Shown piece by piece: positions 36,151 to 48,117 of a DNA stretch of 64,000 nucleotides. A program made the translations under genes and the position numbers. The notes beneath the pieces were generated by a model. That model did not search any database, was not told the DNA's origin, and worked only from the letters and a program-made list of their open reading frames with translations. Position 1 is the first letter of the stretch, and the number at the start of each line of letters is the position of its first letter. Source of the DNA: Molossus alvarezi (Eukaryota > Chordata > Mammalia > Chiroptera > Molossidae); the NCBI GenBank assembly GCA_037176705.1, contig CM073889.1, forward strand, positions 58,521,596-58,585,595, read 5' to 3'.

Positions 36151-37021
36151 GAGAAGATTCCAAAATGGTGATGAAGTGAATGGAAGCTACATAGACCATC
36201 TCCAAGAACCAAACTGGAATTACAACTAAAATACAGACAAATAATCAGGAAAAACAACAACAAACAAACAAACAAACAACAGAAAAGCAGCTTGTGAGGT
36301 CCATATGACCAGGGACACTGAATTGATCCTGGTAAGATTACAGAGGTGTGAGAGGTGGGCTGGAAGCCCATGGACAGCAGTGATCTTAGCTGTGAGCAGT
36401 GCCCTCAGGATTAAATTTTTACACCTGCTCCACAGCACAGAGCACTAAAATAGCCACAGCCACTCACCTTGGGCTTTGGCAGAGGGAGGGCAGACAATAC
36501 TGGATCTGTGTGGTGACACTTGGGATTTGGAGGGTGCTTAGAGCTCTCATTGAGTTGTGGCCATGCAGGACAGTGGCCATCTTACTCCTTCACAGGGTCC
36601 TGGGAAGAAGTGTCTGCCCCTAGTGCACTGAGAGGTCACCAGTTTAATTCCAGGCCAGGACATCCTCCCTTGGTGATTTAACCCCACCCAGATGAACCAT
36701 TAAAATGCAAATTGAGGCTCATTAACAATGAGCATCTGCCCATTCTTGGACAATCTTCTTATAGAGAACACCTCAGGAGTTTTTTATTTAACTGAGAAAA
36801 CAAGGCTCTTCAAGTAACTGAGATTAATAGCCTCCAGGCAAAAAGCTAGGGGATAACTGAACAGTTCCTGGGCTTACAGATCAACCCCAAAAAAGTAAGA
36901 CTTGACACTAGTGTTTAACATGGGTCCTCCCACACTCATTAGAGGAAGACACACACACAGCAGAACACCAACACCCACAAGATAAATTTGGCAGGCTCCA
37001 AAATCCACTAAGATAGCCAAA

Positions 37022-37918
37022 ATGGTGAAACAAAAATACAAATCCCAAATAAAAGAACAGGAAACCTCTACCAAGGATGAGATAAATGAAATGCAGATAA
37101 GCAAGTTATCAGAGGTAGAATTCAGAGCCATGATCTTGAGGAGGCTCAACAGCATGAGAAAAGACATAGAAACATTTAAAATTAACCAACTGCAAATAAA
37201 AAACAACCAAGAAGAAATAAAGAATGACATAGCACATATAAAGAACACATTGGATAGACTAAACAGCAGAGTAGAAGAAGCTGAGGACAGGATCAGTGAA
37301 TTAGAACACAGGGTAAAAAAAAAAATCAACCAAACAGAAATACGAAAAACAAAACAAAACAAAAAAATTAAAAAACAGGAAGACAGCTAAAGAGAACTGT
37401 GGGATAACTGGAAACATAATAATATTTGCATCATAGGAGTCCCCAAAGAGGTAGAAATTGAGCAAGAGTTAGAGAATATATTTGAAATAATAGTGACAGA
37501 AAACTTCCCTAATTTGGTGAAGAAAGAAGGCATTCAAGGTTAAAAAGCACAGAAAGCCCTAAGTAAGAAGAACCCAAACAGGCCCACACCAAGATACATA
37601 ATAATTAAGATGCCAAAAATTGAAGACAAAGGGAGAATCCTAAAGGCAGCAAGAGATAAGTATCAGGTAATCTACAAATGAACCCCCATAAGGCTCTCAG
37701 CTGACTTCTCTACAGAAACACTATCGGCCAGAAGGGAATGGTAAGAAGTAATCAAGGTAATGAAAAACAAGGATCTGAATCCAAGACTACTCTATCCAGA
37801 AAGGCTATCACTCAAAATAGAAAATCAAATAAAGAACTTCTCAGACAAAAAAGGCTAAGGGAATACATTAGCACCAACCCAGCCCTGCAAGAAGTGTTAA
37901 AAGCACTGCTGTGGTTAG
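37022..37918 (+). pseudogene. L1 ORF1 remnant
   Basis: The first part is open from ATG at 37,022: 'MVKQKYKSQIKEQETSTKDE', then the coiled coil ('VEEAEDRISELEHRVK'). It stops at 37,388 in an A-rich stretch. The C-terminal half continues with frame changes, and 'ISTNPALQEVLKALL' is read near 37,870-37,912. Confidence 0.85.
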
Positions 37919-37960
37919 TAGAAGAAATGGGAAAAAAAATATAACTACACTAAACAAAAA

Positions 37961-40900
37961 TGGCAATAAATAAGTACATATCAATAATCGCCTTAAATAT
38001 AAATGGATTAAATAATCTGATAAAAATACAGAGTAGCTGATTGGATAAGAAAGCATGACTCATCTATATGTTGTTTACAAAAGACCCACCTCACAACAAA
38101 AGACTCACATAGGTTGAAAGTAAAGGGATGGAAAAAATCTTCCAAGAAAACAAGAAAGAAAAAAAAGCAAGGTAGAAATATTCATATCTGATAACACAGA
38201 GTTCAAAATGAAGGCCATAACTAGAGACAAAGAAGGCCACTATATAACCTTGGTAAACATATATGTACCCAATATAGGAGCATCAAAATATATTTAAAAT
38301 CTTCTGAAGAACTTCAATGGAAAAATCGACAGCAATACAATCATAGCAGAGGACTTCAGCACTCCACTGACATCACTGGATAGATCCTCTAGACAAAAAA
38401 TTAACAAAGAAACAGAAACTCCAAATGAAGCACTAGACCAAATGAATTTAATAGATATCTACAGAGACTTACACCCCAAATCTGCAGAATTCATTCTCCT
38501 CAAATGCACATGGGACATTCTCAAAGATAGAGCACAAGTTAAAACACAAATATATACAAGTTCAAGAAGATTGAAATCATATCAAGCATCTTCTCAGATT
38601 ACAATAGCATGCAACTAGAAATCAATTTCAACAAGAACATGCAAAGACATTTGGACACATGGATGCTAAATAGCATGTTATCAAACAATAAATGGGTTAC
38701 CAAGGAGATCAAGGACGAGATTAAAAACTTTCTGCAAATTAATGAAAATGAACATACAACAACACAAAATTTATGGGATGCAGCGAAAGCAGTTCTGAGA
38801 GGGAAGTTCATAGCACTACAGGCCTACCTCAAAAAAAACAAGAAAATTTTCTAATAGACTATCTAACTTTACAACTTAAAGAACTAAAAAGCAGACAAAA
38901 AGAAAACCCCAGAGCAAGTAGAAGGAAGGAAATAGTAAAGATCAAAGCAGAAATAAATGACATAGAAACCAAAAAACAATGGAAAGGGTCAATGAAACAA
39001 AGAGCTGCTTCTTTGAAAAGATAAACAAGATTGATGGACCCTTAGCTAGACTCACCAAGCAATAAAAAGAGAGAAACCAAATGCACCAAATCAGAAACGA
39101 AAGAGGAAAAGTAACAACTGACACCACAAAAGTACAAAAAATTGTTAACAAATACTATGAACAACTATATGGCAACAAATATGACAATTTATGCAAAATG
39201 GTCCAAATTTTAGAAACACATAGTCTCCCAAAACTGAACCGGGAAGAGATAGTAAACTTGAACAGACCAATAACAACTAAGGAAATTGAAGATGTACTCA
39301 AGACTCTCCCAGCAAACAAAAGTCCAGGCACAAACAGCTTTACTGAAGAGTATTACAGAGCATTCAAAGAACTAAAACCCATTTTCCTCAAACTATTTCA
39401 AAAAAAATCAAGAAGAAGGAAGACTAACAGACTTGTTTTATGAAGCCAGCATAATTCTAATTCCAATACCAGAAAAAGACACTACAAAGAAAGAAAGGTA
39501 CAGGTCAATATTTCTAATGAATATAAATGCCAAAATTCTCAATAAAATACTAGCAAATCAAATCCAGCAATACATCTAAAAATTATTCACCATGACCAAG
39601 TGGAATTCATTCTAGGGATTCAAGGATAGTACAATATTTGCAAATCAGTAAATGTAATACATCACATAAATAAAATGAAAGATAAAAACCACATGATCCG
39701 CCCTGGCCGGTTTGGCTCAGCGGTTAGAGCATCGGCCTGTGGTCCGGAGAGACCCGGGTTCGGTTCCCGCTAAGGGCATGTACTTCGGTTGCAGTTTGTC
39801 CCCGGCCCTGGTTGGTCGTGCAGTGGCAGCCACTTGATGTGTCCCTTCACGTCGATGTTTCTCTCTCTCTGTCTCTTCCTCTCTCTCCCTCCCACTCTAT
39901 CTGTACAAAAAATGGAAAAATGTCCTCGGGTGAGGATAAAAAAACAAAAAACAAAAAAAAACCAACACATGATCTTATCAGTAGATGCTGAAAAAGCATT
40001 CAATAAGATCCAGCACCCATTTCTGATAAAAACACTCAACAATGTGGAAATAAAGGAGTCATATCTCAGTATAATAAAGGCCATATATGAAAAACCTACA
40101 GACAACATCATATTCAATGGGCAAAAACTAAAAGCATTTCTCTTAAGAAGAGGAATAAGGCAGGGATGCCCACTTTTACCACTCTTATTTGACATAGTAC
40201 TGGAAGTTTTAGCCACAGCAATCAGACATGAAGAAAAAATAAAAGGGATCTATATTGGAAAGGAGGAAGTGAAATTGTCATTATTTGCAGATGACATGAT
40301 ATTGTACATAGAAAATTCTAAACACTCCATCAAAAATCTACTAGACTTAATAAACAAATTTGGTAAAGTAGCAGGATACAAAATTAATGTCAAGAAATCA
40401 ATAGCATTCTTATACACCAACGATGAACTCAGAGAAAGAGAAACCAAAAAATATCCCATTTACCATTGCAGCAAAAAAATGAAGATACCTAGAAATAAAC
40501 TTAACCAAAAAAGTAAAGGACCTTTTCACAAAAAAAAAAAATTACAGGTCATTGAGTAAAGAAATAGAGGAAGATATAAAAAAGTGGAAGCATATACCAT
40601 GTTCATGGATTGGAAGAATCAACATCATCAAAATGTCCATACTACCCAAAACAATCTATAAATTCAATGCAATCTCCATCAAAATACTAATGACATATTT
40701 CACAGAACTAGACAAATACTCTAAAAGTTTATATGTAACCAAAAATGATCCCGAATAGACATAGCAATCTTGAAAAAGAGGAACAAAGTATGAGGGATCA
40801 CAATACCATATATTAGGGTATTCTATAAAGCCAGTTTAGTCAAAACAGCCTGGTACTGGCACAAGAACAGGCATATAGATCAATGGAACAAAATAAAGAA

Positions 40901-42020
40901 TGCAGAAATTGACCCAAGACAATACGCTCAATTAATATTTGACAAAGGTGGCAAGAGCATACAGTGGAGTAAAGAGAGCCTCTTTAATAAATGGTGTTGG
41001 GAAAATTGGACAGCTACACACAAAAAAATAAAACTAGACCATCAACTTACACCATACACAAAAATAAACTCAAAGTGGATAAAAGACTTAAATGTGACTT
41101 GTGAATCCATAAAAATTCTAGAAGAAAATGTAGGCAACAAAATTTCGGATATCATATGCAGCAGAATTTTCACTGATACATCACATAAGGCAACAGAATC
41201 AAAGGAAGAAATGAACACCTGGGACTACGTGAAACTAAAAAGCTTCTGCACAGCAAAAGAATCAACCATCAAAATGGAAAGGCAACCCACTGTATGGGAG
41301 AACATCATTGCCAATAAACATCAGATAAGGTGTTAATTTTCAATGTATATAGAGTACTCATACAACTCAACAGAAGGAAGACAAAGATCTCAATTAAAAA
41401 ATGGGCAGAGGACCCAAAGAAACACTTCTCCAAACAGGACATAAAAATAGCCATGAAACATATGGAAAAATGCTCAACATCACTAATCATCAGAGAGATG
41501 CAAATTAAAACAACAATGAGGTTTGACAAACCTCACACTTGTCCGAATGGCTGCCATTAACAAATCATCAAACAACATGTGCTGGCAGGGGTGTTGAGAA
41601 AAGTGCACTCTAGTATACTGCTGGTGGGAATGCAGGCTAGTACAGCCACTATGAAAAACACTAGGGTGTTACCTTAAAAAACTAAAAATTGAACTGTCAT
41701 TTGACCCAGTGATTTCACTTCTAGGAATATATACTAAGAAGCCTGAAACACCAATCAGAAAAAATATATGTATCCCATGTTCATAGCACCACTATTTACA
41801 GTCACTAAGATCTGGAAACAGCCCAAGTGTCCATCAGTAAATGAGTGAATAAAACAGCAGTGGTACATATACACAATAGAATACTATGCAGCTCTAAGAA
41901 AGAAGAATCTCTTATCTATTGAGATGACATAGAGGGACCTAGAGAGTATTATGCTAAGTGAAACAAGCCAAGCAGAGAAAGATAAATATTACATGATCTC
42001 ACTTATTTGTGGAATATAAT
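37961..42020 (+). pseudogene. L1 ORF2 remnant with an inserted VES SINE
   Basis: Pieces of the endonuclease, linker (38,609-38,854), reverse transcriptase (39,789-40,559, including '[13 protein letters not shown]') and C-terminal region (41,094-41,336) are found in order on the plus strand. Stops and shifts separate them. The SINE at 39,698-39,960 interrupts the reverse transcriptase. Not functional. Confidence 0.88.
39698..39960 (+). mobile_element. VES-type SINE in L1 ORF2
   Basis: It starts 'gccctggccggtttggctca', has 'gagacccgggttcggttccc', a CT-rich run and 'aaatgtcctcgggtgaggat', and ends in an A-rich tail. 'aaccacatgat' before and 'accaacacatgat' after fit an imperfect target-site duplication. 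CpG sites are well kept, so it is fairly young. Confidence 0.93.
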
Positions 42021-42274
42021 GAACTAAACAAACTGATGAACAAAATAGACCCAGAGACATAGAAGTAGGGTACAGACTGACAAACCTCACAAGAGGGGGT
42101 AGTGTGTGTGGGGGAGATAAAGCACAGAAGTTATATGCAGGTATGCATAATCATTGGATATAGACAACAAAGCTGGGGATGAGGCGGCGGGGGATGGGAA
42201 GGAGGGTATCAGTGGGAGACAAAAGAGAAACATCTGTAACAAAAATAAATTAATAAAAATAATTTTTAAAAAAT

Positions 42275-42455
42275 TATCTCCAATCCTTCTCAAACTCTCC
42301 TAAAAATCTGAAGAGGAGGAAACACTTCTAACTTATTTTATGAGGCCAATATTACCCTGATACCAAAGCCAGACTAAGATACTACAAGAAAGAAAAACTA
42401 CAGGTCAATATCTCTTATTAATATAAATGCAAAAATCTTCAACAAAAGAATCCAC
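42275..42455 (+). mobile_element. Old L1 reverse transcriptase fragment
   Basis: 'ttctcaaactctcctaaaaa', 'ttatgaggccaatattaccc' and 'aaactacaggtcaatatctc' match the finger region of L1 ORF2. It is a short piece, unrelated in age to the L1 that ends just before it. Confidence 0.75.
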
Positions 42456-42649
42456 CAAAAAACTGTTAGTGCTAATACACTCATTCATCAAAGTTGCAGG
42501 GTACAACAGAATCTCAGGGACACAGGTAAAACGGCCACACCACCTCAGGTTCAGCTTCTTCACCTCCTTTTCATTCCTCAACTCCCTGAAATCTGGCATC
42601 TATTCCTCCATAGAAACAGCTCTGCATAAAACTAAACAGCTCTAAAACC
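42456..42649. other. Unassigned non-coding DNA
   Basis: Nothing recognised between the L1 fragment and the L2 fragment. Confidence 0.4.
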
Positions 42650-43475
42650 AGCAATTATTTCTTAGTCCTCACTTTGTTGCATTCGTTAACAGCACTAACA
42701 CCATGGACTACCCTGTGCCTCATGAGATGTGGCCATCCCCTGGCTTTGGGGACATCACTCACTCTGTCTTCTCTGTCCAAGCCTCTGTCTGGTTCTCAGA
42801 CTCATTCTCCTTTATTTGATCATTAAATACTGGAGTATCTTAACACAGCCTGATGCTCTCTTATATTCCCCTACATTGTCTTTCATTCAGATGACTATCT
42901 TCAATTACCGTTAATACACCAATGATACCCAAACTACTATCTAAAGATCAGACTTCACCTATCTGAATTTCAAGCTAAGATGTATAATTGCCCAAGTGGA
43001 GAGACATCTCCACTAGGATGTCTCAAACACATCTCAAACTCAACCTCACCAACACTGAACTAACTCATGGTTTCCTTCTAAGGTTTTACCCAGCCTCATT
43101 TAGGAGCAATGAAAGAAGCCCAACATCATTTTTGACCCTCCATAGCCTCTAATCACCATGATGTGTTGATTTTATTACCTAAACATCTCTCAAATCCACC
43201 TCCTTCCCTCCATTGTCTATCACCACCTCATTCCAAGGCATCACTATCTCAGCTGAGTTATTGCTTGGTCTACCTGCACATACTCTTGGTCCCATTCACT
43301 TTGTTCTCCACACCACCTCCAGAGCAATATTTTTCAAAATGCATATATAGTTTGGTCATTTCTCTCGTTGGGCCCTTCATTGCCTTCTATAACAGCCAGT
43401 AAGACCCCACTTATTAGACCTTGGGACCAACCATACTGGCTTCACCTTGACCCCCTGTGCTCTTGTCACCAAGGC
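42650..43475 (+). mobile_element. L2 LINE fragment
   Basis: The pyrimidine-rich coding-like text follows the 3' part of the L2 element ORF: 'tctgtctggttctcagactc', 'ggagagacatctccactagg', 'tctcaaactcaacctcacca' and 'ctccagagcaatatttttca'. L2 died early in mammalian history, so this is an old fossil. No open frame survives. Confidence 0.75.
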
Positions 43476-44926
43476 TTCCCTTTAGCTCTTTAGTTTTTGA
43501 TATTCAGGCTAAAAAAGAGGGGGAAAGATGTATGCAAAACAAAAATCATTGAGCTCCCCACAGGCTTGCCACTCCTTGGAGCAACTTGTCAGCATCTGTG
43601 ACACAGTGACAATGTGATAGAAGGACCTTTAGAAAGTCCTCATCTCTATTCCACACGGCCACCTGGCTGAGGGACCATTTTCCTTTTAGACACGTGGAAC
43701 TCAAGACTGCTCAGTGCCACACATCACATGGGGCTGAGATGGTGTTCTCACCTGCCTCTCCCCATTGCAGGTCTAGACTTTCTACAGTCCCAAGCATTTA
43801 AGAACTCAGAGGAAACCCATCATGTGGTAACCTCTCCATATCCTTGGCTACAGCAGTGTTGATAGCATCAGACACCCGCCCTTCGCTGTTTGTTCATTTT
43901 AAACCATTGTCCAAGAAGCTGGCAAGATGCTCTGGCCCAGAGGTGTTAGGGAAAATCTACATTTAGGCTTAAGGATTTGGGCAGCCTGCTTGGAACTCTG
44001 GTTCCTGTATAGCCCTGGGTAGGCCACCTGTCACATCCCTTGTTGCTTCCCTTTAAAACCTACTGAGAGTCTTCTGACAACACTGGCCATTTCCAGGCCT
44101 TTTCCTCCATCTTGCTCACTATCTCCCCTTCTAGCTATTTCTACTTTATATTAATAGCATACTTGGTGCTTTTTCCAGACCACCTGTACCAGCCTGGAGA
44201 ACCCAGCCCAGCTAACGTGAGAGATGCTGAGAGCTCACCATGCACTAAGGAAGGGACTTCTGCAGGCCACACACTCCTGTGGTTTAAAGGGAACTACCAT
44301 GGGGCATGTAAGGCCAGCCCTGCCTCGGGGTATGAACAGCTCTGGGGGCAATCTCACTGCAGAATTCCTCTGAGACCAGTCTCCAGCTGAGACCATGTCC
44401 TCACCCAATTCTGCCCTGCCCTGTCCCATGTCCCTCCTTGCCCTTCTGCTGAGGATCCGTCCTCCCTCAGCAAATCACTTAACTAGAATCCCTATTTTAG
44501 TCTTGCTTCTAGGGACCCAAATCTATCACAGGTTTCCTATGTTTGCACTAGTGAATAAAGTTTTTCAACATCAGGGCATAAAGAGGTTTTGCTTTTTACA
44601 TCACTTCCTCTTCTCTATATTTCCCACTTCTGAGGCAGGGGTCCTGACCTAGGGAGGTTCTCTATCACCTGTCCAGACTACCTTCTGTGTGGTACAGAGG
44701 TCGGCAGGCCAGCTGTGACCTGGCTGGTTCTTAGCCTCATGAGGCTTTCATAGGCATCAAGATTGTTCTGAGTATCAACATGCAGTACTCATGGTGTCCC
44801 CTTTCAGATGGGACATGAGGTACATAGAGGCTCAGCCACTAGCCAGAGGTGACAAAAAGAGACTTGATTTGGGCTGGTGAACACACAAACAATATTCAGA
44901 TGATATGTTATAGAACTGTATATCTT
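43476..44926. other. Unassigned non-coding DNA
   Basis: 1.4 kb without recognised repeats or genes. Frames at 44,112-44,390 and 44,395-44,652 (plus) are short, lack domains and have no splice support. Confidence 0.4.
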
Positions 44927-45168
44927 TTTTTTTTTTTTATCTTCACCCGATGACATTTTTTTCCATTGTTTGTTCAGATAGAGTGGGAGGAAGAGAGAGA
45001 GAGAGAAACATCGACGTGAAAGGGACACATTGAGTGGCTGCCACCCGCATGACCAACCAGGGCTGGGGACAAACTGCAACCGAGATATGTGCCCTTAGTG
45101 GGAACCGAACCCGGGTCTCTCAGAACCACAGGCCGACGCTCTAACCACTGAGCCAAACCAGCCAGGGC
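44927..45168 (-). mobile_element. VES-type SINE with target-site duplication
   Basis: Antisense copy of the long subtype, with 'gggaaccgaacccgggtctc' (B-box side) and 'gagccaaaccagccagggc' at the head end. The T-run at 44,926-44,938 is its A-tail. 'agaactgtatatctt' on the left and 'agagctgtatatctt' on the right are the duplication, with one mismatch. Confidence 0.95.
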
Positions 45169-45700
45169 AGAGCTGTATATCTTAAACCTATATACTTTTA
45201 TTAGCCAATGGCACTCAATAAATTTGATAAAAATAATAGAAACCACTTAAATATCCATCAATAGTGGACTGTTAAATGATACCACAGCTGTACCCAGAAA
45301 GACTAGGCCTAAATTAAAATGAAGAAACAGCTCTTTAAATACTGACTTGGAACAATTTATGAAGTATATTAATAGATTTTAATAAGCACAGCAGAAGAGT
45401 GTGTCCCATGGTGTGTATATTAGAAAAAACGTGTGTGTGAATGTGTATGTGTTCTATGTTTATGCACACATATGTTTAGGTATTTGTGTGTGTGTATGTA
45501 TATGGATGCATATGTGTGGATGTGAATGTATGTGTAGATGTGTGTGGATGTGTGTGCACATATGTGTGGAAAGTTAACAATCTTTACCTTTGGGTAGAAG
45601 ACCGGGGGAGCTTGGGGACAGGCCTGAGGGAGGCATACCACTTTCTAAATTTTTAATACATGAACCTAATACCATATTGTTGGTGTATTACAAATCTTCA
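45169..45700. other. Non-coding DNA with a TG-rich tract
   Basis: The tract at 45,430-45,570 is an irregular TG/TATG repeat ('gtgtgtgtgtatgtatatgg'). Nothing else is recognised. Confidence 0.6.
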
Positions 45701-45945
45701 TGCCCTGGCAGGTTTGTCTCAGCAGTCAGAGCATCAGCCTGTGGTCCAGAGAGACCCAGGTTCAATTCCCACTAAGGGCACGTATCTTGGTTGCAGTTTG
45801 TCCCCGGCCCTGGTTAGGTCATGCGGGTGGCAACCACTTGATGTGTTCCTTTCACATCATTGTTTCTTTCTCTTTCTCCCTCCCACTCTATCTGAACACA
45901 ATATAGAAAAATGTCCTCGGGTGAGGATTAAAACAATAACAAAAA
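45701..45945 (+). mobile_element. VES-type SINE with target-site duplication
   Basis: Head 'gccctggcaggtttgtctca', then 'cccaggttcaattcccacta', CT-rich run and 'aaatgtcctcgggtgaggat'. 'acaaatcttc' (45,690-45,699) and 'acaaatcctc' (45,946-45,955) form the duplication. Confidence 0.93.
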
Positions 45946-45955
45946 ACAAATCCTC

Positions 45956-47219
45956 AAAAGAAAAGTAGCATGTAATAAAGCAGGCATACTCATGGCCTAT
46001 TGAAAATTCAAGACTGGTATAATCCTTTTGGAATGTAGAATAGCAGCACTACATAGGAGGATGCCTGCTGAAGATGTAGGGTTTTCCTCTCTGTTCTATA
46101 AGATGAGCTAGAAACTGATATTGGCGCCCCAGGGAGGGTAAATAAAACTGAGGACACTAACTGGCTTTTTTGCTAGAGGAGCAATGACCAGGGTGGTCAC
46201 ACTTAGCAAAGTGGGCAAGAAGCCCTATTGTTCTAGAAGGGAGGTGGAATGAGGTTCCTTGTGGAATCAGGGTTAATGGGAGGCTCTCCCCATGCCCTGG
46301 GGTGGACCTAGATTGTATATTCCAGTCTGCAGGAGGCAGAAGTCAATTCTGCTAGGTGCTCTTGGGGTATCTGGGGCCTGGGGAAAGAGCACAGAGGACG
46401 GCCCAGCAAAGGGCTCCAGGTTCCCTCCCTCCAGGCTCATAGAGCCCAGGTGGAGAGCAGCCCTAGGGTATGGTGCAAGTCTGTCTTGGGGTGGAGTCCA
46501 GCTTCCAGCAATAGTCCCTCAGGCCTGCAGGAAGCATATACCTCCAGGGTCCCCTCCTCTTGGTGTTGGAGCAAACCTGATCTCCATTTAGACTATGGAA
46601 GTCTCAAGAAGTTTTCCTCCAATGTTTAAAACTATGCCATGTTTAATATATGCAAAATACAGTAGCATGTCTCTATAATACAGCATAATGATGAAGAAAT
46701 CTATCTTTATACCTGCCTGGGAGAGATCCTTCTCCACCTGTTCCCTTCCTCTTTCCTACCCCTAGGTGACCATATCTCTCTCCTATCCTTTTAAAAATAG
46801 GATCTCAAAACAACGCATTGGTTTTTTGTTTGTTTGTTTTCAGTGATATAGGATTATATCATACTACATGCAGTTGTTGTTCACTTAATCATCTAGTTTT
46901 CACTGTATAATACTTAATTCTTTGTCCATTCTCTTTCCACTAGTTGTTTGGTTGTTTCCAAATTTTGCTATTGTGGATGATACTGCTCTGAGCATTCCTG
47001 ACTCCTTCCCTGGGCATGTTGTCCCTGGAGAGGAGTTCTGGCCAGAAGGATTCTGAGCATTCACTTTATCCATCGGCATCACACGATTTTTCTGACTGGT
47101 CTCACTGCACATGGCCATGAGCAGCTTACAGAAAGAAGCTCCTTTAGCCCCACATCTGGGCTACACTTTAGCCTAGTGTTTAGTAATAGAGCAGGAGGGC
47201 ATGCAGGACTCCTCCAGCA
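45956..47219. other. Unassigned non-coding DNA with an old repeat
   Basis: No gene is recognised. At 46,800-46,990 the text 'ttggttgtttccaaattttg' and 'gatactgctctgagcattcc' looks like an old antisense LINE remnant. The frame at 46,292-46,591 has no domain. Confidence 0.4.
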
Positions 47220-47417
47220 GGTGTGGCAAAGTCAGCTGTTCTGTTGGTAAAAAAAAAGTTTCAATTTGTCCCAGAATCCAGAGTCATAAAATGTACATAA
47301 TCTTCAGTAGTTCCACCCCTGTGAGTTTCACTATAGGTTCAGCATTGAATTACATTACAAAAGCCAAATGCAGGGTTGCTGCATTGCCTAAGGGGCTGCA
47401 CCTGGCTTGCCTTCTCA
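47220..47417 (-). repeat. 3' LTR of the provirus, diverged
   Basis: The first 60 to 70 bases ('tgagaaggcaagccaggtgc', 'ggcttttgtaat') match the 5' LTR well. Further on the match is weaker. I align 'cagaatccagagtcataaaa' and 'gtgtggcaaagtcagc' with the 5' LTR on the plus strand, with a deletion of roughly 90 bases. The left border is approximate. Confidence 0.6.
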
Positions 47418-47429
47418 TTCCCCCTCTTG
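47418..47429 (-). other. Polypurine tract of the provirus
   Basis: 'caagagggggaa' directly precedes the 3' LTR start 'tgagaaggc'. A purine run at this exact place primes plus-strand DNA synthesis in retroviruses. It confirms the LTR border. Confidence 0.82.
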
Positions 47430-47599
47430 ATTCTCAAGCTGCTCCTATCGGACTTAGGAAACATCTTGGACAGGGAGTTCCCTTAGTGTTGGGTGAGAAA
47501 GGGAAATGATAATCGCTCTGACTGCTTTCTGATGAAATAGGGGCATTGGAGGGGAGGGAACTGGAGTTCTTCACTGTCCAGAGGAGAGTAGTAGGGGGT

Positions 47600-47960
47600 C
47601 CTTATTTGAAGCATCATTTGGAACTTTATTGTTTCTAAGCAAGAGGAAATAAAATAGGTTAGCATGTTGAAAATACAAGAGCCAAACAGGAGTGACATAA
47701 AAATCATTGAGAGGACCAGCTAATGGGAGTACCCAAGATGTCCAGTACTCATTTCTTTAACTGCTGGGCCATGTCTCTATTTCTGACTGATTAACATAAA
47801 AGCAACATTGCTGGCTCAAGAAAAGGCATATTCCTCCCTTTTCAGCAATTAGTAGGTCTAACCCTCTTCTATTTTGTAATACTACTGCTACTAAGGAGTC
47901 TCTTGATTCTGTAAGGCTATAAGGATAGAGAGTCTAGTGCTGGGATCAGTCCAGCAGGTG
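47600..47960 (-). pseudogene. Retroviral env transmembrane-subunit remnant
   Basis: The minus strand at 47,784-47,879 reads '[10 protein letters not shown]' followed by a CX6CC motif ('CLFLSQQCC'). These two features mark the transmembrane subunit of gammaretrovirus-type envelopes, where the second binds the surface subunit. A hydrophobic anchor and tail follow ('LLFGSCIFNMLTYFISS', about 47,690). The surface subunit is absent; the sequence passes from the pol end to this piece within a few hundred bases. It is broken and cannot make an envelope. Confidence 0.8.
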
Positions 47961-48117
47961 ATGACCCTCGATTCTACTGCTGAAGTCCTTAGGTGCTTTC
48001 TGTAGATCGATCAGCAGGTTTCACTGTCCTGTTAAGGGTGACCTGCAGAGGATTGTTCTGGCTGTTGGTCACTCTCCAGGAAGGATGCTTGTTGTGTAGG
48101 TGAGCTGCCTTCACCTA

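Larger units (their letters stand above)
36152..42272 (+). mobile_element. Full-length L1, decayed
   Basis: The 5' end ('ccaaaatggtgatgaagtga') aligns with the start of the young L1 at 13.95 kb. ORF1 lies at about 37,022-37,918, ORF2 at about 37,961-42,020, and the 3' UTR ends with 'aaaaataaattaataaaaat'. Numerous stops, shifts and a VES SINE at 39,698 disrupt it. A 45-base piece that looks like VES SINE interior sits in its 5' UTR near 36,615-36,660. It is older than the copy at 13.9-19.8 kb but of the same lineage. Confidence 0.9.
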
